Below, piece by piece: positions 18,516 through 28,089 of a stretch of 64,000 nucleotides of DNA. Each line of letters opens with the position of its first letter. Position 1 is the first letter of the stretch. Source of the DNA: CBDFKQ01 sp965248855. Lineage in GTDB: Bacteria; Bacteroidota; Bacteroidia; Cytophagales; 172606-1. The notes under the pieces are model-generated. The model made no database searches. It was not told the origin of the DNA and was given only the letters and a program-made list of their open reading frames with translations. The DNA lies in the NCBI GenBank assembly GCA_965248855.1, contig CBDFKQ010000022.1, forward strand, positions 111,250 through 175,249, in the 5' to 3' direction. Made by a program: the position numbers and the translations under genes.

Positions 18516-19804
18516 GTTGTGATTAAATCAAATCCAATATCTTTTCTAAAATATTTTTGTTCCCAATTAATAATTTGAGCTGCGTTATTTGCTTTTTGAA
18601 GGGCATCATTTAAATTATCGCCTAATGCAGTTAACGCCAAAACTCTGCCACCGTTGGTTACAATTTCATTTTTTTCATTTTGTTTCGTTCCTGAATGAAA
18701 CACAAGAACATCGGGAACATTTTTTAAATTATCAATGATTTTTCCTTTTTCATATTCGGCAGGATAACCACCTGCCACCAATACAACTGTTGTAGCAGTT
18801 TGTGGATTAATCTTGATAAAATGATTTTTTAATTCCTTTTTTGTTACTGCAACAAGTAATTCAACAAAATCATTATCTAACCTTGGCATTACAGCTTCAG
18901 TTTCAGGATCCCCCATACGGCAATTGTATTCTATAACGAAAGGTTCTCCATCTACGTTTATTAATCCAAAAAAAATAAATCCGGTATAATCTATTTTTTC
19001 CTTTTTAATACCTTCAATTGTTGGAATGATAATATTATTTTCAACTTTTTTCAAAAATTCTTCATTAACAAAATGCACGGGAGAAACAGCGCCCATACCT
19101 CCTGTATTTAATCCGGTATCTGCCTCACCAATTCGTTTATAATCTTTAGCTTCGGGTAGGATAAGATAATTCTCGCCATCAGTTAAAACAAATACAGAAA
19201 CTTCAATACCTTTTAAAAAATCTTCAATTACAACCTTATTACCTGCTTCACCGAATTGGCCTCCAAGCATATTTTTTAATGCTTCTTCAGCCTCTTTATA
19301 TGATTGTGCAATTATTACACCCTTACCTGCTGCAAGCCCATCAGCTTTTAAAACAATTGGTAAAGTTTGATTTTTTATATGTGAAATGCCTTCAGAAATA
19401 TTTTGTGGAGTAAAAGTATGGTATAAAGCAGTAGGAATTTTATACTTAATCATAAACTCTTTTGCAAAGTCCTTGCTTCCTTCAAGCATAGCTCCTAATT
19501 TATCAGGACCAATGACAGGAATATGATTTAAAGTTTTATTTTCTAAAAAATGATTTTTAATACCTTTAACTAAGGGTTCTTCAGGGCCAACGAGAATAAA
19601 ATCAATATTATTTTTGAGAGAAAACTTTCCTATACTTTCAAAATCATTAATGGAAAGGTCAACGTTTTCGGCAATTTCACTTGTACCTGCATTACCGGGT
19701 GCTACAAATAATTTATTACAAAGGCTGCTTTGATTTATTTTCCAGGCAAAAGCGTGCTCTCTCCCACCCGATCCTAACAATAAAATTGTATATTTTTTAT
19801 TCAT
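18512..19804 (-). CDS. purD: Phosphoribosylamine-glycine ligase
   Basis: This 430-residue GAR synthetase catalyses ATP-dependent joining of glycine to phosphoribosylamine in purine synthesis. The N-terminal LLLGSGGREHAFAWK motif, the ATP-grasp core with LPIVLKADGLAAGKGVIIA, the TGGMGAVSP loop and EYNCRMGDPETEAVMPRL are all present, and the length is standard. It is the first gene of a leftward run purD-ricT-gldH. A TATTTTTG element lies 29 bases before the start codon. Confidence 0.96.
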   Translation of the reverse strand: MNKKYTILLLGSGGREHAFAWKINQSSLCNKLFVAPGNAGTSEIAENVDLSINDFESIGKFSLKNNIDFILVGPEEPLVKGIKNHFLENKTLNHIPVIGPDKLGAMLEGSKDFAKEFMIKYKIPTALYHTFTPQNISEGISHIKNQTLPIVLKADGLAAGKGVIIAQSYKEAEEALKNMLGGQFGEAGNKVVIEDFLKGIEVSVFVLTDGENYLILPEAKDYKRIGEADTGLNTGGMGAVSPVHFVNEEFLKKVENNIIIPTIEGIKKEKIDYTGFIFFGLINVDGEPFVIEYNCRMGDPETEAVMPRLDNDFVELLVAVTKKELKNHFIKINPQTATTVVLVAGGYPAEYEKGKIIDNLKNVPDVLVFHSGTKQNEKNEIVTNGGRVLALTALGDNLNDALQKANNAAQIINWEQKYFRKDIGFDLITT

Positions 19805-19832
19805 TTATAGAAATAGATTCCGATTTAATTTA

Positions 19833-19840
19833 CAAAAATA
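19833..19840 (-). promoter_or_regulatory. Candidate -7 element (TATTTTTG) for purD
   Basis: Minus-strand match to TAnnTTTG 29 bases before the purD start codon. No clear -33 element was found at 17-21 bases further upstream. Confidence 0.35.
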
Positions 19841-19928
19841 CTAGAAATCCATTATAAAATTATAAATGAGTATTAAAAGAAGTAAAAATTGAGAATTGAA
19901 ATTGAATTTTTGTTTTTCGAAGATATTT

Positions 19929-20681
19929 CTATAAATGTTTTTTTTCAATAAAATCTTTGAATGATTTTCGATAAGTATCGCTAATGGGAAGATAGGCATT
20001 GCCGATTTGGACTTTCTCTTTAAAAACAGCATCAATACTTTCTAAAGAAATTATATATGAATGATGTATTCTTATAAATTGTTCGGCCGGTAATTGAGTT
20101 TCTAAAGTTTTGAGGCGTTGTAAACTTACTATTTTATGGCTTTTGGTGTGAATTGTTACATAATCTTTTAATCCTTCAACATATAAAATTTCATTTAACC
20201 GAATTTTTACAAGTTTTGTTCCATCTTTAACAAAAACAAAAGGTTGAATAAAATCATTATTAATATTTTTTTCAGGAATAACTTTTTCGATATTATTATT
20301 TTCAATTGATTTATTGGTTGAAGAGATATTTAATCTTTGACTTGCTTTTTCAACCGCTTTTAAAAATCTTTCTAACGTGATAGGTTTGAGTAAATAATCA
20401 ACTACATCAAGTTCATATCCTTCTAAAGCGTATTCTGAATATGCTGTTGTTAATATCACTAAGGGTTTTTTATGTAATACTTTTAATAATGTAATGCCCG
20501 TTATTTCCGGCATTTGTACATCCAGGAACAACACATCAATTTCATTTTCGCGCAATACTTCTATTGCTTCCAAAGGATTGGAACATGTGCGCAATAAACT
20601 TAGATAAGGAACTTTTAAAATATATTGCTCTAATAAATTTCGCGCAAATGGTTCATCATCAACAATTAAACATTTAATCAT
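19929..20681 (-). CDS. LytTR-type response regulator
   Basis: This 250-residue regulator has a receiver domain (phosphoacceptor Asp54 in VLFLDVQMPE; acidic pair Asp8-Asp9) and a C-terminal LytTR DNA-binding domain (about 140-245) with FVKDGTKLVKIRLNEILYVEGLKDYVTIHT and FIRIHHSYIISLESID. It overlaps the upstream kinase gene by 4 bases (ATGA), so the two are translated together. LytTR regulators typically control membrane or envelope genes. The divergent outer-membrane receptor gene is a natural candidate target, which is inference. Confidence 0.93.
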   Translation of the reverse strand: MIKCLIVDDEPFARNLLEQYILKVPYLSLLRTCSNPLEAIEVLRENEIDVLFLDVQMPEITGITLLKVLHKKPLVILTTAYSEYALEGYELDVVDYLLKPITLERFLKAVEKASQRLNISSTNKSIENNNIEKVIPEKNINNDFIQPFVFVKDGTKLVKIRLNEILYVEGLKDYVTIHTKSHKIVSLQRLKTLETQLPAEQFIRIHHSYIISLESIDAVFKEKVQIGNAYLPISDTYRKSFKDFIEKKHL

Positions 20682-21715
20682 CCTAAATTTATTTTTAACT
20701 CGATCAAATAGGTTTCACTTTTTTCTACTACTGCAAGTTCATAATTACCCGAATAGCTGAGTGCAAGCCTCCTGTTTGCATTTTGCAAGCCTATGCCCGA
20801 TTTCTCACCCGAAAGGGTTGTTTTAATTTTACTGTTTTCTACAGTATATAAGAGTACTTTATTAATAACACTTATTTTTACTTTTATATACGATTCATTA
20901 TTATTATTACTTACACCATGTTTGAAAGCATTTTCTAAAAAGGTGATTAAAATTAAAGGTACGATCATTACATTATCGCAATCACCAATAATTATAAATT
21001 CCAGAGGTATTTCATTATTTAATCTTAATTTTTCGAGACTTATATAACTTTGCATGTACTCGATCTCTTTATTTAAAGGGACTTTTGCATGATTGGAATC
21101 ATATATCATATATCTCATCATTTGAGATAATTTGGCTATAACTTCTGTAGTATTTGGAGATTGTGTAAAAGCTAAATAATATAAGTTGTTTAAAGTATTA
21201 AATAAAAAATGAGGATTTATTTGCGCCTTTAAAAACATTAATTCGGCAGTTAATTTTTCGTTTTCAATTTCTTTTTTCTTTGCTTCAAGTTCAAACCAAT
21301 CAACAGCAAACCTTAGCATCCCAACAAAAATTACAATAAATAAATTTATTGCTATAATTTGAATAATAAATCGACTGCTGTAAAAATATCCCTCTTTTTT
21401 TGTCCATCCATCTTCTAAAAATTCTTCTGACAGTATCCTGAATGTCATTAGAATGGCAAAAGGAATTAAAAATTCCAATAAATATTTCCATATTTTTTTT
21501 TGAATCAGAAAGCGTGGAAGTGTATAAAAATAATTAAAATAAGCAATTGAGGCAGCGAATGTAATTTGCAACATCACCGAAGCCCAAACCCTGTTCCAAT
21601 TTGGTTCCTGTCCGTGCCTTTTAGAACTTATTTGATAGATAAAAAAAGAAAGATAAACACACCAAAAAGACAGGTGTAAAAATAAAACTCTATTCCTTTG
21701 AAAAAACGATGGCAT
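20678..21715 (-). CDS. LytS/YehU-type sensor histidine kinase
   Basis: This 345-residue kinase has four membrane helices (about 8-30, 45-65, 77-97 and 117-138), then a coiled linker and a HisKA_7TM/His_kinase domain with QINPHFLFNTLNNLYYLA (phospho-acceptor His169). The ATPase part has the N-box LITFLENAFKHG and a G-box GEKSGIGLQNANRRL. No large periplasmic sensor domain is visible, so the signal is probably sensed within or near the membrane. It pairs with the LytTR regulator that overlaps its 3' end. Confidence 0.93.
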   Translation of the reverse strand: MPSFFQRNRVLFLHLSFWCVYLSFFIYQISSKRHGQEPNWNRVWASVMLQITFAASIAYFNYFYTLPRFLIQKKIWKYLLEFLIPFAILMTFRILSEEFLEDGWTKKEGYFYSSRFIIQIIAINLFIVIFVGMLRFAVDWFELEAKKKEIENEKLTAELMFLKAQINPHFLFNTLNNLYYLAFTQSPNTTEVIAKLSQMMRYMIYDSNHAKVPLNKEIEYMQSYISLEKLRLNNEIPLEFIIIGDCDNVMIVPLILITFLENAFKHGVSNNNNESYIKVKISVINKVLLYTVENSKIKTTLSGEKSGIGLQNANRRLALSYSGNYELAVVEKSETYLIELKINLG

Positions 21716-21832
21716 ACTTTTAAACAGAATATTAACCTTTCATAAATATAAATCATATGTTTTACAAACTGTTATATAATTTTATGTTTTAGACAAGTCA
21801 TCTTTTTTATCTGATAACTTACAAATTATATA

Positions 21833-21851
21833 CGACAATGTTCGGTTGTCG
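21833..21851. promoter_or_regulatory. Inverted repeat in the divergent region upstream of the kinase and receptor genes
   Basis: CGACAA (21833-21838) and TTGTCG (21846-21851) form a 6-base inverted repeat around TGTTCGG. It is noticeably richer in G and C than its surroundings and lies about midway between the divergent starts at 21715 and 21961. It could be an operator or an RNA hairpin. Confidence 0.35.
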
Positions 21852-21960
21852 AAAATTTTAACGGATGGTCTATTAAAACGGAAGCATTATCTAAAATTTA
21901 AAATAAATTAAAATCAATGGATTTATTTTGTAGAATAAAAATTTCCTTATAAACATTTCA

Positions 21961-24585
21961 ATGAAAATACTGATAACACTAATACTTTCAACCTGTTTTT
22001 TAAATTTAGGTTTTGCACAATCGCCAATCGGAGGGCCGAATGCTAATGGTTCTTTAAATAAAATAAGTACTGCTAAAATAAGCGGTACTGTAATTGATTC
22101 GATAACCAAACAACCGGTTCAATATGCAACTGTAGCATTAATAGTTGCCTCAACCAGAAAAATAATAGATGGTACTATATGTGATGAAAAAGGTCAGTTT
22201 TCAATTTTGAAAGTCGCCCCGGGAAATTATTTATTGTCAGTAAGTTTTATTGGTTACAGAACTTTTGATATTTCATTACCTGAAATAAAGGAAAATAATA
22301 CAGATATAAATGCAGGTACAATAGTAATATCACCTGAGGCCAAACAATTAAAGGAAGTAATTGTACTTGGAAAAAGAGAATTGATAGAAGAAAAAGTTGA
22401 CAGAACTGTTTATAATGCCGAACAAGATGTAACAACAAAAGGTGGGGACGCAACAGATGTACTAAAACGAGTACCGATGCTTACAGTAGATATGGATGGA
22501 AATGTTTCATTAAGAGGAAGCCAAAATGTAAAAGTTTTAATAAATGGAAAACCCTCAACCATCACTGCCGGCAGTATTGCAGATGCGTTGAAACAAATCC
22601 CGGCAGATTTAATAAAAACTGTTGAAGTGATTACATCCCCATCAGCAAAATACGATGCGGAAGGATCCGGAGGGATAATAAATATAATATTGAAAAAAAA
22701 TAATTTAGCGGGCTTTTCAGTAAATGTTGATGGAAGTGCCGGATATAGGGGATCAAACTTAGGAGTAAATGGGAGTTATAGAAAAGGAAAACTTGGTTTA
22801 TCATTAGGTGGTTTTGGCAGAGGGCAATACAATGTAAACGGAACATATGATAATAATCAACAAACTTTTGATACTCTTGGTCGCATGTCTTCCAGAACCA
22901 CTCAAAATGCAGACACGCGGAGTCATGGTCTATTCGGCAGATATACATTGGGTATGGATTATGATTTTAATAAAACCAACTCTATTTCTGCATCAGTTCA
23001 ATATGGAGTAAGGAATAATATTTCTTATCAGGATAAATTACACAGTATGAACTTTAGAGATACTGTAAACATGGAAAAATTAATTTCAAATCAATATCAA
23101 AATGTTAAAACAACCGATTTATCAGGCACTGTTGATTTAAATGCGACCTATACCCACATGTTTGCAAAGCCTCAGCGCGAATTCAGCCTCTTGGGTTTAT
23201 ACAGTCGTAATAATAGAAACAACGACTTTGTGAGAAGTACATTAGACCCAAATGATTTCAATACAAAAAGCAATTTGAAAAATTTAAATAAAAGTTATAA
23301 TCAGGAAATAACAATTCAGGCAGATTATCAAACTCCCATCAGTACAAATCAAATGTTGGAAACAGGGGCAAAAAATATAATGAGAAAGGTTTCCAGCGAT
23401 TATAGCTATTATAAAACAGACAGTACAACACAAAATTACGTTTTTATTAACTTCCCTCCTTCCAATGTATTTAATTATAATCAAAACATAACTTCAGGGT
23501 ACTTATCATATACTTATACAACCCCAAGTAAATATAGTTTTAAAGTTGGCTCACGTTATGAATACACAACCATTACCGCTCACTTTAAAGATAATCAAAG
23601 TGTTACCATTCCGGCATATGGAGTTTTAGTGCCGAGTGCAAATATTTCAAAAAAATTAAAAAACGGCAATATGATTAAAATTGCATATAACAGGCGTATT
23701 CAAAGGCCATCTTTGCAATTTTTGAATCCAAATATTCAATTTTCTAATCAGTTTAATGGAACTCAGGGAAATCCCGGATTAAATCCCGAATACACCAATA
23801 ATTATGAATTAGCTTACAGTACTTTCATAAAAAATACTACATTAAATTTCTCGGCATTTGCCAGAAATACTACGGGTTCTATACAAAGCATTAGAAAACC
23901 ATATAAAATAAACGATACCACTACAGGTATTTTAACTACATATGATAATATTGGAAATGAAAATGCTTATGGGTTTAGCATTTTCGCAAATGTTAATATC
24001 GGCAATAAGTTTACTTTAAGCGGAGGTGGGGATGCCTATTATGCAATTTTAAAAAATAATGTGAGCAATCAGTTTTATAATTCAAGCAATCAAGGCTGGG
24101 TAGCAAGTGCGAGGATATTTGGAAATTATAACATTACTGAAAAGTGGGGACTACAATTTTTTACATTTTACAGGGGAAGGCAAGTTCAGCTACAAGGTTT
24201 TCAAGGTGGATTTGGTATATATAGTTTGAGTGTTGTACGAAATTTTGCAAATAAAAAAGGAAGTATCGGGTTTGGAGCAGAAAACTTTGTTACAAATGGA
24301 TTAACCATTAAAAACGAATTAAACTCTGCTTTGGTTAAAAGCAACAGCACAAACGTTATGCACAATATGAATTTTAAAATCAATTTCAGTTTTCGAATAG
24401 GAAAGATGAATTTAGATGGAGGATCAAAACGCAAAAAATCTATTAGCAATGATGATATGAAAGACGGAGGAGGAGATAATGGCGGCCAGGCACAACCACA
24501 AGGTGGGGGTGGCCAACAACAAGGTGGAGGAAAACCACAAACCCAACCACAAGGTGGAAAACCTATAGGTGATAAAAAACCTTAA
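21961..24585 (+). CDS. TonB-dependent-receptor-like outer-membrane beta-barrel protein
   Basis: This 874-residue protein has a signal peptide (MKILITLILSTCFLNLGFAQ) and a carboxypeptidase-regulatory-like domain (about 38-120, ISGTVIDSITKQPVQYATVAL). A plug-like domain (about 130-250, VLKRVPMLTVDMDGNVSLRGSQNVKVLINGKPS) precedes a long barrel (about 260-825). This is the layout of the outer-membrane beta-barrel family protein group related to TonB-dependent receptors. The last about 40 residues after the barrel are low-complexity Gly/Gln/Pro. No SusD partner follows. The substrate cannot be inferred. It is divergent from a LytS/LytTR pair and is followed by repeat DNA. Confidence 0.88.
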   Translation: MKILITLILSTCFLNLGFAQSPIGGPNANGSLNKISTAKISGTVIDSITKQPVQYATVALIVASTRKIIDGTICDEKGQFSILKVAPGNYLLSVSFIGYRTFDISLPEIKENNTDINAGTIVISPEAKQLKEVIVLGKRELIEEKVDRTVYNAEQDVTTKGGDATDVLKRVPMLTVDMDGNVSLRGSQNVKVLINGKPSTITAGSIADALKQIPADLIKTVEVITSPSAKYDAEGSGGIINIILKKNNLAGFSVNVDGSAGYRGSNLGVNGSYRKGKLGLSLGGFGRGQYNVNGTYDNNQQTFDTLGRMSSRTTQNADTRSHGLFGRYTLGMDYDFNKTNSISASVQYGVRNNISYQDKLHSMNFRDTVNMEKLISNQYQNVKTTDLSGTVDLNATYTHMFAKPQREFSLLGLYSRNNRNNDFVRSTLDPNDFNTKSNLKNLNKSYNQEITIQADYQTPISTNQMLETGAKNIMRKVSSDYSYYKTDSTTQNYVFINFPPSNVFNYNQNITSGYLSYTYTTPSKYSFKVGSRYEYTTITAHFKDNQSVTIPAYGVLVPSANISKKLKNGNMIKIAYNRRIQRPSLQFLNPNIQFSNQFNGTQGNPGLNPEYTNNYELAYSTFIKNTTLNFSAFARNTTGSIQSIRKPYKINDTTTGILTTYDNIGNENAYGFSIFANVNIGNKFTLSGGGDAYYAILKNNVSNQFYNSSNQGWVASARIFGNYNITEKWGLQFFTFYRGRQVQLQGFQGGFGIYSLSVVRNFANKKGSIGFGAENFVTNGLTIKNELNSALVKSNSTNVMHNMNFKINFSFRIGKMNLDGGSKRKKSISNDDMKDGGGDNGGQAQPQGGGGQQQGGGKPQTQPQGGKPIGDKKP

Positions 24586-24592
24586 TTGTAAA

Positions 24593-24720
24593 TTCTTTTA
24601 ATCTGTGTTTCCTTTTTTGTCTGAATCACGGATTTAAATGAAATTAGGTATTTCACTGATTTCTCTTTTTTTCTGTGTTTCCATTAATCTTTTTAATCTG
24701 TGATTAACTTATTTGTCTGT
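24593..24720. repeat. Diverged relative of the 88-bp repeat found at 43 kb
   Basis: This stretch after the receptor stop contains AATCACGGATTTAAATG (24624-24640), a near-copy of the middle part (TTTCACTGATTTCTCTTTTT) and TTAATCTTTTTAATC. The order and spacing match the tandem unit at 43113-43552. Only about one and a half units are present. Confidence 0.65.
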
Positions 24721-24877
24721 TTATTTTTGTTCCATATTGAATAAAAAAATCTAATTTTAAATATTATTCTTTATACCGGTTTTTTACAACGGGAAAAATA
24801 AGAATTCCTTTGGGTTACTCTTTTTATTTTAATCCATCAATATAGCATTTTTACACAAAATAAACCTATAATAAAAA

Positions 24878-27805
24878 ATGAAAAACAAAATAACGTTTAT
24901 CGCATTTTTTACTTTCATCTCAATATTAAGTTCACAAGCACAATTTTTAAAAGATGCATTGAACAATACTAAAGATAAAGCAAAAAATAAATCTGAAAGA
25001 GAGGCGCAGAGACAAAAAGATAAAGCTACAGGCGGAATGAATTTAAAGGATCCGCTAAGCAGGCAAAACATGGGTATTGCTAAAAATGTTCTGGGTGATA
25101 AATTATCCGAATACAGCCAACGAATCGATGCCACTTCATTTAATTATGCCATTTCTGTAACTGACAATTCTAGTTTATATGAAAATAAAAGTGTTGGAAA
25201 AGAACTTATACAAAAAGTAAATTTTGTTCAACAATCTACAGATTCCAATAAAGAAACACCTGTTCAACAAGCATCAGGATGGAACCAATGGGGAGAAATG
25301 ATGTATGCAAGTTATAAATTTAAAGCATCGGAAACTGGTTTTATCAAGGCTCAAAATCTTATTGAAAGCAATAGTTTACAAAACGAGCCACTATACAGTT
25401 TACTTTTAAGTAATTATGGTTTAATGTATCAAGCTGCCGGTCGTTACGAAAAAGCTGAAGAATTTTCTCTTAAAGCTTTAGCTTCAAGAGAAAAAAATGC
25501 CGGTACAAATCCTGACGCATATGCTGCATCCTTAAATAATTTAGCTGTATTATATAAGGAAACGGGCAAATATGACGAGTCGGAAAAACTTTTTGAAAAA
25601 GCAATTCAATATCAGGAGAAAACGGATGATGGAAAAAAATCTGATGCCTATCCTATTTTGTTAAATAATCAGGCAGTTTTATATCAAACATTAGGAAGAT
25701 TTAATGATGCTGAGCCAATTCTAAAGAATGCTTTATCGCTTGCAGAAAAAAATATGGGAGAAAAATCCTCCAATTATGTTCGCTTAATGGTAAACCAGGC
25801 GTTTCTATATAAAGATATGAAACGCAATGACGAAGCGGAACAAATTTTATTAAAAGCCATTAAAATAAAAGAAAGACAACTTTCTACTAAATCGCCCGAT
25901 TATGCTAATTTATTAAATAACATCGCTGCATTGTACATTCAGACAGGTAAAGATGACAAGGTTGAAGATTATTTAAAAAAATCGTCAGTTATTTATAAAG
26001 ATAAATTTGGAGATAATCATCCTTCTTATGCTGATGCAATAAGTAACTTGGGAAATTACTATAGGATAAAAGGAAAACTAAACGATGCAGAACCTTTATT
26101 GCAAAAAGTAATTAACATTCGTAAAGAAAAATTTGGAGAAACTCATCCAAAATATATAGATGGCTTAGAGAGCATGGCTCTGTTAAAATGGCAACAGAAA
26201 AAACCGACGGATGCTGCCAGTTTTTTTAAACAGGTTTTAGATAAGGAACTTAAATTAGTGCAAAGCTTTTTTCCATCAATGAGCGAATCGGAAAAAGAAA
26301 AATTTTGGGATAAACTTTTTCCTAAATTTCAAAAATTTTATGCCTTTGCTGTTGAAAACTATAAAGAAAATGCTGCTTTATTGGGTGATATGTACACATA
26401 CCAATTAAGTACAAAAGCCCTTCTATTATCTGCTTCAAGTAAAATTAAATCACAAATTCTGGCAGGTAATGATGCCGATTTAAAGAAAAAATACAAGACC
26501 TGGTTGGACGGTAAGGAAAACCTATCAAAAATATATACTTACAGTAAAGAAGAATTGCAGGAAGAAGGAATAAATCGCGATTCTTTAGAAAAAGCAGTAA
26601 ATACTTTGGAAAAAGATTTATCAAAATCCACTTTATTTCAATCCGGTTATCAACAAGAAACCATTACTTACAAATCTATTCAAACCAAATTAAAACTGGA
26701 TGAAGCTGCCATCGAAATAATAAGGTTTCCTAAATTTAATATTACCGTGCAGGATGATGTAAATTATGCTGCATTGGTTTTAACAAAAGATAAACCCGAA
26801 CCACAACTTGCGCTAATTGAAAACGGCAAAGAACTTGATAAAAAATATTATGCGTATTATAAAAATGCTATAACAAAAAAGCAGGAAGATAAAATTTCTT
26901 ACGATCAATACTGGGCTAAAATTGATAAGTTATTAGCTGCTAAAAAAACAATTTATCTTTCATGTGATGGTATTTATAATCAAATTAATGTAAATACTTT
27001 GCAAATTCCGGGTAATGCAACATATGTTTTGGATTCTAAAAACATTGTTATAGTTACCAACACTAAAGATATTTTGCAAAAATCCTTACCGAATATGAAA
27101 CCAAAAGCAATCCTCATCGGCTTTCCTGATTATGGCGCAGGCGGGAGTATTGCAGCTTTGCCTGGTACAAAAGTTGAAATGACCGGAATTAACACTGTTT
27201 TATTGGCCAAAGGTTATAAAACACAATTATTTTTACAAAAAAATGCATCTGAAACCAATGTTAAATCAATTTCAAACCCTAAGGTTTTGCATATAGCTAC
27301 TCATGGCTTTTTTCTTAAAGATGTTGATGATGTAGGTGATGAAAAAGTATTTGGTATAGAGCCTGATAAAGCAAAAGAAAATCCACTTTTAAGGGCAGGC
27401 TTGTTACTAACCGGCGCAGAAGCAACTGTTAATAATATTGATACGAAAGAAGTAAAAAGTAAAGACAATGGAATTCTATCAGCTTACGAAGCCATGAATT
27501 TAACTTTAGACCAAACTGATTTAGTAGTTTTATCTGCTTGTGAAACAGGATTGGGTGATATAAAAAACGGTGAAGGAGTTTATGGTTTGCAAAGGGCATT
27601 TAAAGTTGCAGGCGCAAAAGCATTATTGATGAGTTTGTGGAAAGTTAATGATGAAGCTACCCAACAATTAATGACAAGCTTTTACAAAAACTGGACGGTA
27701 ACCGGAAATAAAATTCGAGCCTTCAAAACTGCACAGTTAGAATTAAAAACAAAATTTAAAAATCCATATTATTGGGGAGCTTTTGTGTTGGTTGGAGTAA
27801 ATTGA
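24878..27805 (+). CDS. Secreted TPR-CHAT domain protein
   Basis: This 975-residue protein has a signal peptide (MKNKITFIAFFTFISILSSQAQ). A Lys/Glu-rich segment is followed by about six tetratricopeptide repeats (about 170-440, for example NPDAYAASLNNLAVLYKETGKYDESEKLFEKA). A C-terminal CHAT (caspase-like) domain (about 660-975) carries the putative catalytic dyad His809 (HIATHGFF) and Cys888 (VVLSACETGLG). CHAT domains are clan CD protease relatives, some of which are proven proteases in gasdermin or type III-E CRISPR systems. The signal peptide places this one outside the cytosol, where its targets are unknown. No gasdermin-like or other effector gene adjoins it. A strong terminator lies about 200 bases downstream. 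Confidence 0.88.
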   Translation: MKNKITFIAFFTFISILSSQAQFLKDALNNTKDKAKNKSEREAQRQKDKATGGMNLKDPLSRQNMGIAKNVLGDKLSEYSQRIDATSFNYAISVTDNSSLYENKSVGKELIQKVNFVQQSTDSNKETPVQQASGWNQWGEMMYASYKFKASETGFIKAQNLIESNSLQNEPLYSLLLSNYGLMYQAAGRYEKAEEFSLKALASREKNAGTNPDAYAASLNNLAVLYKETGKYDESEKLFEKAIQYQEKTDDGKKSDAYPILLNNQAVLYQTLGRFNDAEPILKNALSLAEKNMGEKSSNYVRLMVNQAFLYKDMKRNDEAEQILLKAIKIKERQLSTKSPDYANLLNNIAALYIQTGKDDKVEDYLKKSSVIYKDKFGDNHPSYADAISNLGNYYRIKGKLNDAEPLLQKVINIRKEKFGETHPKYIDGLESMALLKWQQKKPTDAASFFKQVLDKELKLVQSFFPSMSESEKEKFWDKLFPKFQKFYAFAVENYKENAALLGDMYTYQLSTKALLLSASSKIKSQILAGNDADLKKKYKTWLDGKENLSKIYTYSKEELQEEGINRDSLEKAVNTLEKDLSKSTLFQSGYQQETITYKSIQTKLKLDEAAIEIIRFPKFNITVQDDVNYAALVLTKDKPEPQLALIENGKELDKKYYAYYKNAITKKQEDKISYDQYWAKIDKLLAAKKTIYLSCDGIYNQINVNTLQIPGNATYVLDSKNIVIVTNTKDILQKSLPNMKPKAILIGFPDYGAGGSIAALPGTKVEMTGINTVLLAKGYKTQLFLQKNASETNVKSISNPKVLHIATHGFFLKDVDDVGDEKVFGIEPDKAKENPLLRAGLLLTGAEATVNNIDTKEVKSKDNGILSAYEAMNLTLDQTDLVVLSACETGLGDIKNGEGVYGLQRAFKVAGAKALLMSLWKVNDEATQQLMTSFYKNWTVTGNKIRAFKTAQLELKTKFKNPYYWGAFVLVGVN

Positions 27806-27876
27806 TTCATATCATTTTTCTGAATTAGGATTAGAGGATTTTATTTTAAAATGAAATAGAATTTTCTTCAAAAAAC

Positions 27877-27912
27877 ATTTATCAAAATACTGATATTGAT
27901 AAAACGATAATT
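27877..27912. repeat. Dispersed ~36-bp element, copy B
   Basis: Shares ACTGATATTGATAAA and a terminal CGATAATT with the complement of the element at 35945-35980. It lies in the convergent region after the CHAT gene. Confidence 0.5.
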
Positions 27913-27945
27913 TTAATCAGAGTAAACAAAATTATTAAATCTTCG

Positions 27946-28002
27946 AATCCTTTGATCTTAATTCAGAATATTTTATTTTGTCTGAATTAGAATTAAAGGA
28001 TT
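27946..28002. repeat. Imperfect stem-loop made of an inverted repeat
   Basis: A 22-base left arm (27946-27967) pairs with 27981-28002 at 19 of 22 positions around a 13-base loop. A third, direct copy of the right arm is at 27819-27840. Confidence 0.5.
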
Positions 28003-28013
28003 TTAGGAAAATG

Positions 28014-28048
28014 AGGATTCTGTTTTTTTTGAAAACAGAATCCTTTTT
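28014..28048 (+). terminator. Hairpin terminator downstream of the CHAT gene
   Basis: Perfect 13-base arms AGGATTCTGTTTT (28014-28026) and its complement (28032-28044) around TTTTG, followed by a T-run. It can act on both strands between convergent genes. Confidence 0.72.
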
Positions 28049-28053
28049 AAATT

Positions 28054-28089
28054 TTTTTATCGAAATACCGATATTGATAAAACGATATT
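28054..28089. repeat. Dispersed ~36-bp element, copy C
   Basis: Shares CCGATATTGATAAAACGATA with copy B 177 bases upstream in the same orientation. Confidence 0.5.

Noticed and set aside
22631..22948. Leftward 105-codon frame inside the receptor gene
   Set aside because: Antisense to well-conserved plug and barrel sequence, with His/Leu-rich composition typical of shadow translation.
24878..27805. CHAT gene as part of a gasdermin or CRISPR-linked defence system
   Set aside because: The protein has a signal peptide, and neighbours are a receptor and an HxlR regulator rather than effectors.
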